Assembly: GCA_947177465.1 (NCBI GenBank)
Contig: CAMWUP010000104.1
Coordinates: 1-7,161 of the forward strand
Direction: 5' to 3'
Source of the DNA: an uncultured Lachnospiraceae bacterium
Lineage (GTDB): Bacteria; Bacillota; Clostridia; Lachnospirales; Lachnospiraceae
DNA length: 7,161 bases
Both the position numbers and the translations under genes were made by a program. Below, in pieces: positions 5,055-7,161 of the stretch; positions within the stretch are counted from its first letter, which is position 1, and the number at the start of each line of letters is the position of its first letter. Below the pieces are notes generated by a model that searched no databases, was not told the origin of the DNA, and saw nothing but the letters and a program-made list of their open reading frames with translations.

Positions 5055-6617
5055 ATGTCAGAGAAAGCAAAATCACAAAACGAAGCATCGCAGAAGGTTG
5101 TGACTAGGTACGATAGAAAGGTACAAAGAAGAAAGGAAGAAGAGCAAAAGGCGAAAAAGAGAAAAATGATAAGCCGTGTTGCAGGTATTGTTGTTCTCGC
5201 CGCCATTGTAATCGGACTGGCTTCCATACCGGTTAGAAATTATATTGCCAGACATTCAGCTTACATCACAGTGGGCGGACATGATATTACAAGGGTTGAA
5301 TTTGACTACTACTATAATCTTGCAAGCAGCGACTATATCAATACTTATGGGACTTATCTGTCCTATATGGGCTTTAATGCAAGCGGAGATTTTGCAGCGC
5401 AGGCATACAGCGACACCATGTCATGGAAGGACTATTTTGAACAGCTTGCCGTGGACACTATCCGGCAGAATAAGGCTCTGATTGATGCGGCGCAGGCAGC
5501 GGGATTTACCTATGATACCTCCAAAGAGTATGAAACTTTTGAGGAGTCTGCAAGGACTGCTGCGGCTGCGGCGGGCGAATCGCTTAACCGATATTATAAG
5601 CTGACTTTCGGAAGGTATTCGACGGTTTCCGGACTAAAGCCTTATGTGGAGGAGGGCTATCTGGCTTCTGCTTATTACAGGCATGTGGCAGAGGAGAGGG
5701 CAGCTTCGGCAGATGAGATTCAGGCATATTATGACGAAAATAAAGCAAGCTATGACAGTGTGGATTATAAGCTGACGGAGATCAGTGCGGAAATTCCGGC
5801 AGCGCAGACGGTGACAGATGGTGATGGCAATGTAAATACCATCGAGCCTACAGAGGAAGAAATTCAGGCAGCAATGGATGCCGCCAAGGAGGAAGCAGAT
5901 GCGGCCCTGCTCGTGATTGATGAGGAGGGTGCGGAACACAACGGAATGTTACAATCCTCTATTTCGTCAAAGTATAGAGACTGGCTGTTTGATGAAGCAA
6001 GAAAAGAAGGAGACACCACGGTTATTGAGGATGCGGACAGCCACAAGTACTATGTGCTGCAGTTCGGAAAGAGATATCTTGACGATGCTGTCACGGCTGA
6101 CGTTCGCGTTATTGCGACGACGACCGGTAACGGAGAGGATATTCTGGCAGAGTATAATGCCGCAGGTGCAACGGAAGACGCGTTTATAGAGCTGGTAAGA
6201 AAATACAGCGAGGATAATTACAGTGTGGCAGAAGATGGTCTTTATAAAGAAGTGACGTCAAACTCTCTGAACAGCGTTTTCAGTGAATGGATTTTCGCAG
6301 AAGACCGTAAGCCCGGCGATACGGTTTCTCTTGTGCATGAGGGAACTTCCTTTGTGCTTTATTATATCGGCGAAGGGCGTCCTGAGTGGCAGGTATCCAT
6401 TGCAAATACGCTTCTGGGCGATACGATGAGTGATTATCTGGATGAAATAAAGGAAGGCTGTGAGGTGTCAGACCCTAAGGGAAGACTGGTTTACCTAAAG
6501 GTTCAGGCAGCAGCGAATAACGGGAGCGACAATCAGGAGTCAGAGCCGGCAGATGCGGGTGATGAAGGTCAGGAATCGGAGCCGACAGATGCAGGTGGCG
6601 AAGGTCAGGCAGAATAG
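5055..6617 (+). CDS. Membrane-anchored parvulin/PrsA-like foldase with two degenerate PPIase-like repeats
   Basis: The gene encodes 520 residues. The ATG at 5055 is chosen because GAAGGAG (5041-5047) sits seven bases upstream. Residues 1-38 are charged and basic (cytoplasmic), 39-60 form one membrane segment (from MISRVAGIVVLAAIVIGLAS), and the rest should lie outside, a type II topology. Residues about 70-225 resemble the SurA/PrsA N-terminal chaperone region: an opening VGGHDITRVEFDYYY, helices, then EIQAYYDENKASYD leading into the isomerase part. Two parvulin-like units follow. The first, about 235-340, ends WLFDEARKEGD (310-320); the second, about 347-442, ends WIFAEDRKPGD (412-422), each followed by YYVLQF- or LYYIG-type strands. 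The second also has AFIELVRKYSED, matching the parvulin helix before the active site. The usual HIL strand and GGDLG loop are missing from both, so isomerase activity is doubtful and a chaperone role is likelier. PrsA proteins are usually lipoproteins; this one has no lipobox. The tail from about 485 is acidic and repetitive. Possible role: folding exported proteins, including those encoded upstream. Confidence 0.82.
   Translation: MSEKAKSQNEASQKVVTRYDRKVQRRKEEEQKAKKRKMISRVAGIVVLAAIVIGLASIPVRNYIARHSAYITVGGHDITRVEFDYYYNLASSDYINTYGTYLSYMGFNASGDFAAQAYSDTMSWKDYFEQLAVDTIRQNKALIDAAQAAGFTYDTSKEYETFEESARTAAAAAGESLNRYYKLTFGRYSTVSGLKPYVEEGYLASAYYRHVAEERAASADEIQAYYDENKASYDSVDYKLTEISAEIPAAQTVTDGDGNVNTIEPTEEEIQAAMDAAKEEADAALLVIDEEGAEHNGMLQSSISSKYRDWLFDEARKEGDTTVIEDADSHKYYVLQFGKRYLDDAVTADVRVIATTTGNGEDILAEYNAAGATEDAFIELVRKYSEDNYSVAEDGLYKEVTSNSLNSVFSEWIFAEDRKPGDTVSLVHEGTSFVLYYIGEGRPEWQVSIANTLLGDTMSDYLDEIKEGCEVSDPKGRLVYLKVQAAANNGSDNQESEPADAGDEGQESEPTDAGGEGQAE
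6534..6605 (+). repeat. Two tandem 36-bp units encoding an acidic tail
   Basis: Units 6534-6569 and 6570-6605 each encode Gln-Glu-Ser-Glu-Pro-(Ala/Thr)-Asp-Ala-Gly-(Asp/Gly)-Glu-Gly. The copies differ at several bases, mostly third positions. They make up most of the disordered C-terminus of the membrane foldase-like protein (residues 494-517). Copy number may vary between strains by slippage. Confidence 0.85.
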
Positions 6618-6638
6618 ATTGTAACAAAAGAAAGAGAA

Positions 6639-6677
6639 GGCGTCCTCATAAAAATGGGGACGCCGTAATAATTTTTT
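6639..6677. terminator. Terminator hairpin between convergent genes, likely bidirectional
   Basis: GGCGTCCTCAT (6639-6649) pairs with ATGGGGACGCC (6654-6664) across an AAAA loop, 11 pairs with one G-U. On the + strand a TTTTTT run at 6672-6677 follows seven bases after the stem. On the - strand the hairpin is followed by a pyrimidine-rich run (complement of the purine tract 6624-6638), and it begins about 12 bases after the stop codon of the rubrerythrin gene. It therefore probably ends both transcripts, more efficiently on the + strand. Confidence 0.85.
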
Positions 6678-7071
6678 ACTTTGCAAAATGCAGGTTTACG
6701 CCGGTATAGGGCGCAAGCTCAAGACGGATAAAATAGCCTCGGTCATGGTGACAGACAGGGCAGAACTCGGGAACGGAGGTGCCACGGTAGATATTACCAC
6801 ATTCCAGACACATCCACGCTGTTTCCACGTCGGATACGAAGAGCTTATCCTGCTCCAGTAAGTCTGCAAAAAGACCGAAGCGGTCGCCATGGGTTTTTTC
6901 GATTTCCGCAATCATCTGGAAGGAAGCGGCAACACCGGCAAAACCTTCTTCTTTTGCAATCTGCGCAAATTTTTTATATACGTCGTCATGCTCCTCGTAC
7001 TCATTGTGCTGTGCAAGCCTGAGAAGCTTTGCTGTGTCCTGACTGATATCAATAGGATATGCGCCGTGGCG
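6676..7071 (-). CDS. Rubrerythrin, C-terminal part only; N-terminus lost in the poly-G tail
   Basis: The frame on the - strand runs upstream of the Met at 6915 without a stop to about 7071, giving some 131 residues: HGAYPIDISQDTAKLLRLAQ, then NEYEEHDDVYKKFAQIAKEE, GFAGVAASF and on. This matches the second half of the rubrerythrin four-helix bundle, with a Glu-rich helix (EYEEHDDVY) and the Glu-Ile-Glu-Lys-Thr-His motif of the di-iron site, followed by a rubredoxin-like Fe(SCys)4 domain: Cys-Leu-Glu-Cys and, 15 residues later, Cys-Pro-Val-Cys. Rubrerythrins reduce hydrogen peroxide in the cytoplasm of anaerobes, with electrons passing through the rubredoxin domain. Full-length proteins are about 180-200 residues, so roughly 60 are missing where the sequence turns into G-rich artefact. 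The truncation is probably technical and the gene intact in the organism. The Met at 6915 is internal and should not be used as a start. Unrelated in function to the neighbouring + strand genes, and convergent to them. Confidence 0.92.
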   Translation of the reverse strand, partial: RHGAYPIDISQDTAKLLRLAQHNEYEEHDDVYKKFAQIAKEEGFAGVAASFQMIAEIEKTHGDRFGLFADLLEQDKLFVSDVETAWMCLECGNIYRGTSVPEFCPVCHHDRGYFIRLELAPYTGVNLHFAK

Positions 7072-7161
7072 TGGGGGGGGGTGGCGGGGGGGGGGGGGGG
7101 GAGGGGGGGGGGGGCGGGGGGGGTGGGGGTGGGGGGGGGGGGGGGGCGGGCGCGGGGGGGG
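7072..7161. other. Low-complexity poly-G tail, probable sequencing or assembly artefact
   Basis: About 80 of the last 90 bases are G, with only ten scattered T, C and A bases. The rubrerythrin frame stops making sense exactly where this begins (after the codon at 7069-7071). Runs of G at contig ends are typical of two-colour Illumina chemistry, where no signal is read as G. Nothing biological should be annotated here. Confidence 0.9.

Noticed and set aside
4567..5088. Long - strand open frame of 173 codons across the end of the lipoprotein gene and the gap after it
   Set aside because: It overlaps two supported genes and their control region, and its product shows no recognisable domain or start signal.
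7072..7161. G-quadruplex or telomere-like G-rich element
   Set aside because: The stretch is almost uninterrupted G rather than spaced G-tracts, sits at the sequence end and interrupts a conserved gene, so an artefact is far more likely.

Overview
The window looks like the end of a contig from an anaerobic, low-to-mid GC Gram-positive bacterium, most likely a gut Clostridia/Lachnospiraceae-type Firmicute. This is inference from strong AGGAGG-type ribosome sites, Gram-positive style lipoprotein signals, a PrsA/parvulin-like membrane foldase, a large solute-binding lipoprotein and a rubrerythrin of anaerobic type. No rRNA, tRNA, CRISPR array, insertion sequence or phage gene was seen.

Layout. 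Positions 1-2328 hold two tandem serpin genes on the + strand. The first lacks its 5' end because the window begins inside it. The second is complete and encodes a lipoprotein. They are close paralogues (about two-thirds to 70% identical by eye) with identical hinge regions but almost unrelated reactive-centre loops. Positions 2329-2464 contain a near-consensus sigma-A promoter whose -35 box lies inside a perfect inverted repeat. This promoter drives a small secreted Cys/His-containing protein of unknown function (2465-2776), followed by a wobble-rich hairpin terminator. Next is a 693-residue lipoprotein (2854-4935) that appears to fuse an N-terminal propeller-like region to a family 1 extracellular solute-binding domain, with no ABC permease genes beside it. 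A short gap with a TATAAT box leads to a single-pass membrane protein (5055-6617) with two degenerate parvulin/PrsA-like repeats and a repetitive acidic tail. A hairpin at 6639-6677 separates it from a convergent rubrerythrin gene on the - strand (6676 to about 7071).

The last 90 or so bases are almost pure G. This is best explained as a sequencing or assembly artefact, and it cuts off the N-terminal half of the rubrerythrin.

Taken together, the five + strand products are all predicted to act at or outside the membrane: protease inhibitors, a small secreted protein, a ligand-binding lipoprotein and a foldase-like protein. A cell-surface protection or sensing locus is plausible, but the separate promoters and terminators mean it is not one simple operon. 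The most interesting part is the serpin pair, which looks like a bacterial case of duplicated inhibitors diversifying only in the bait loop.
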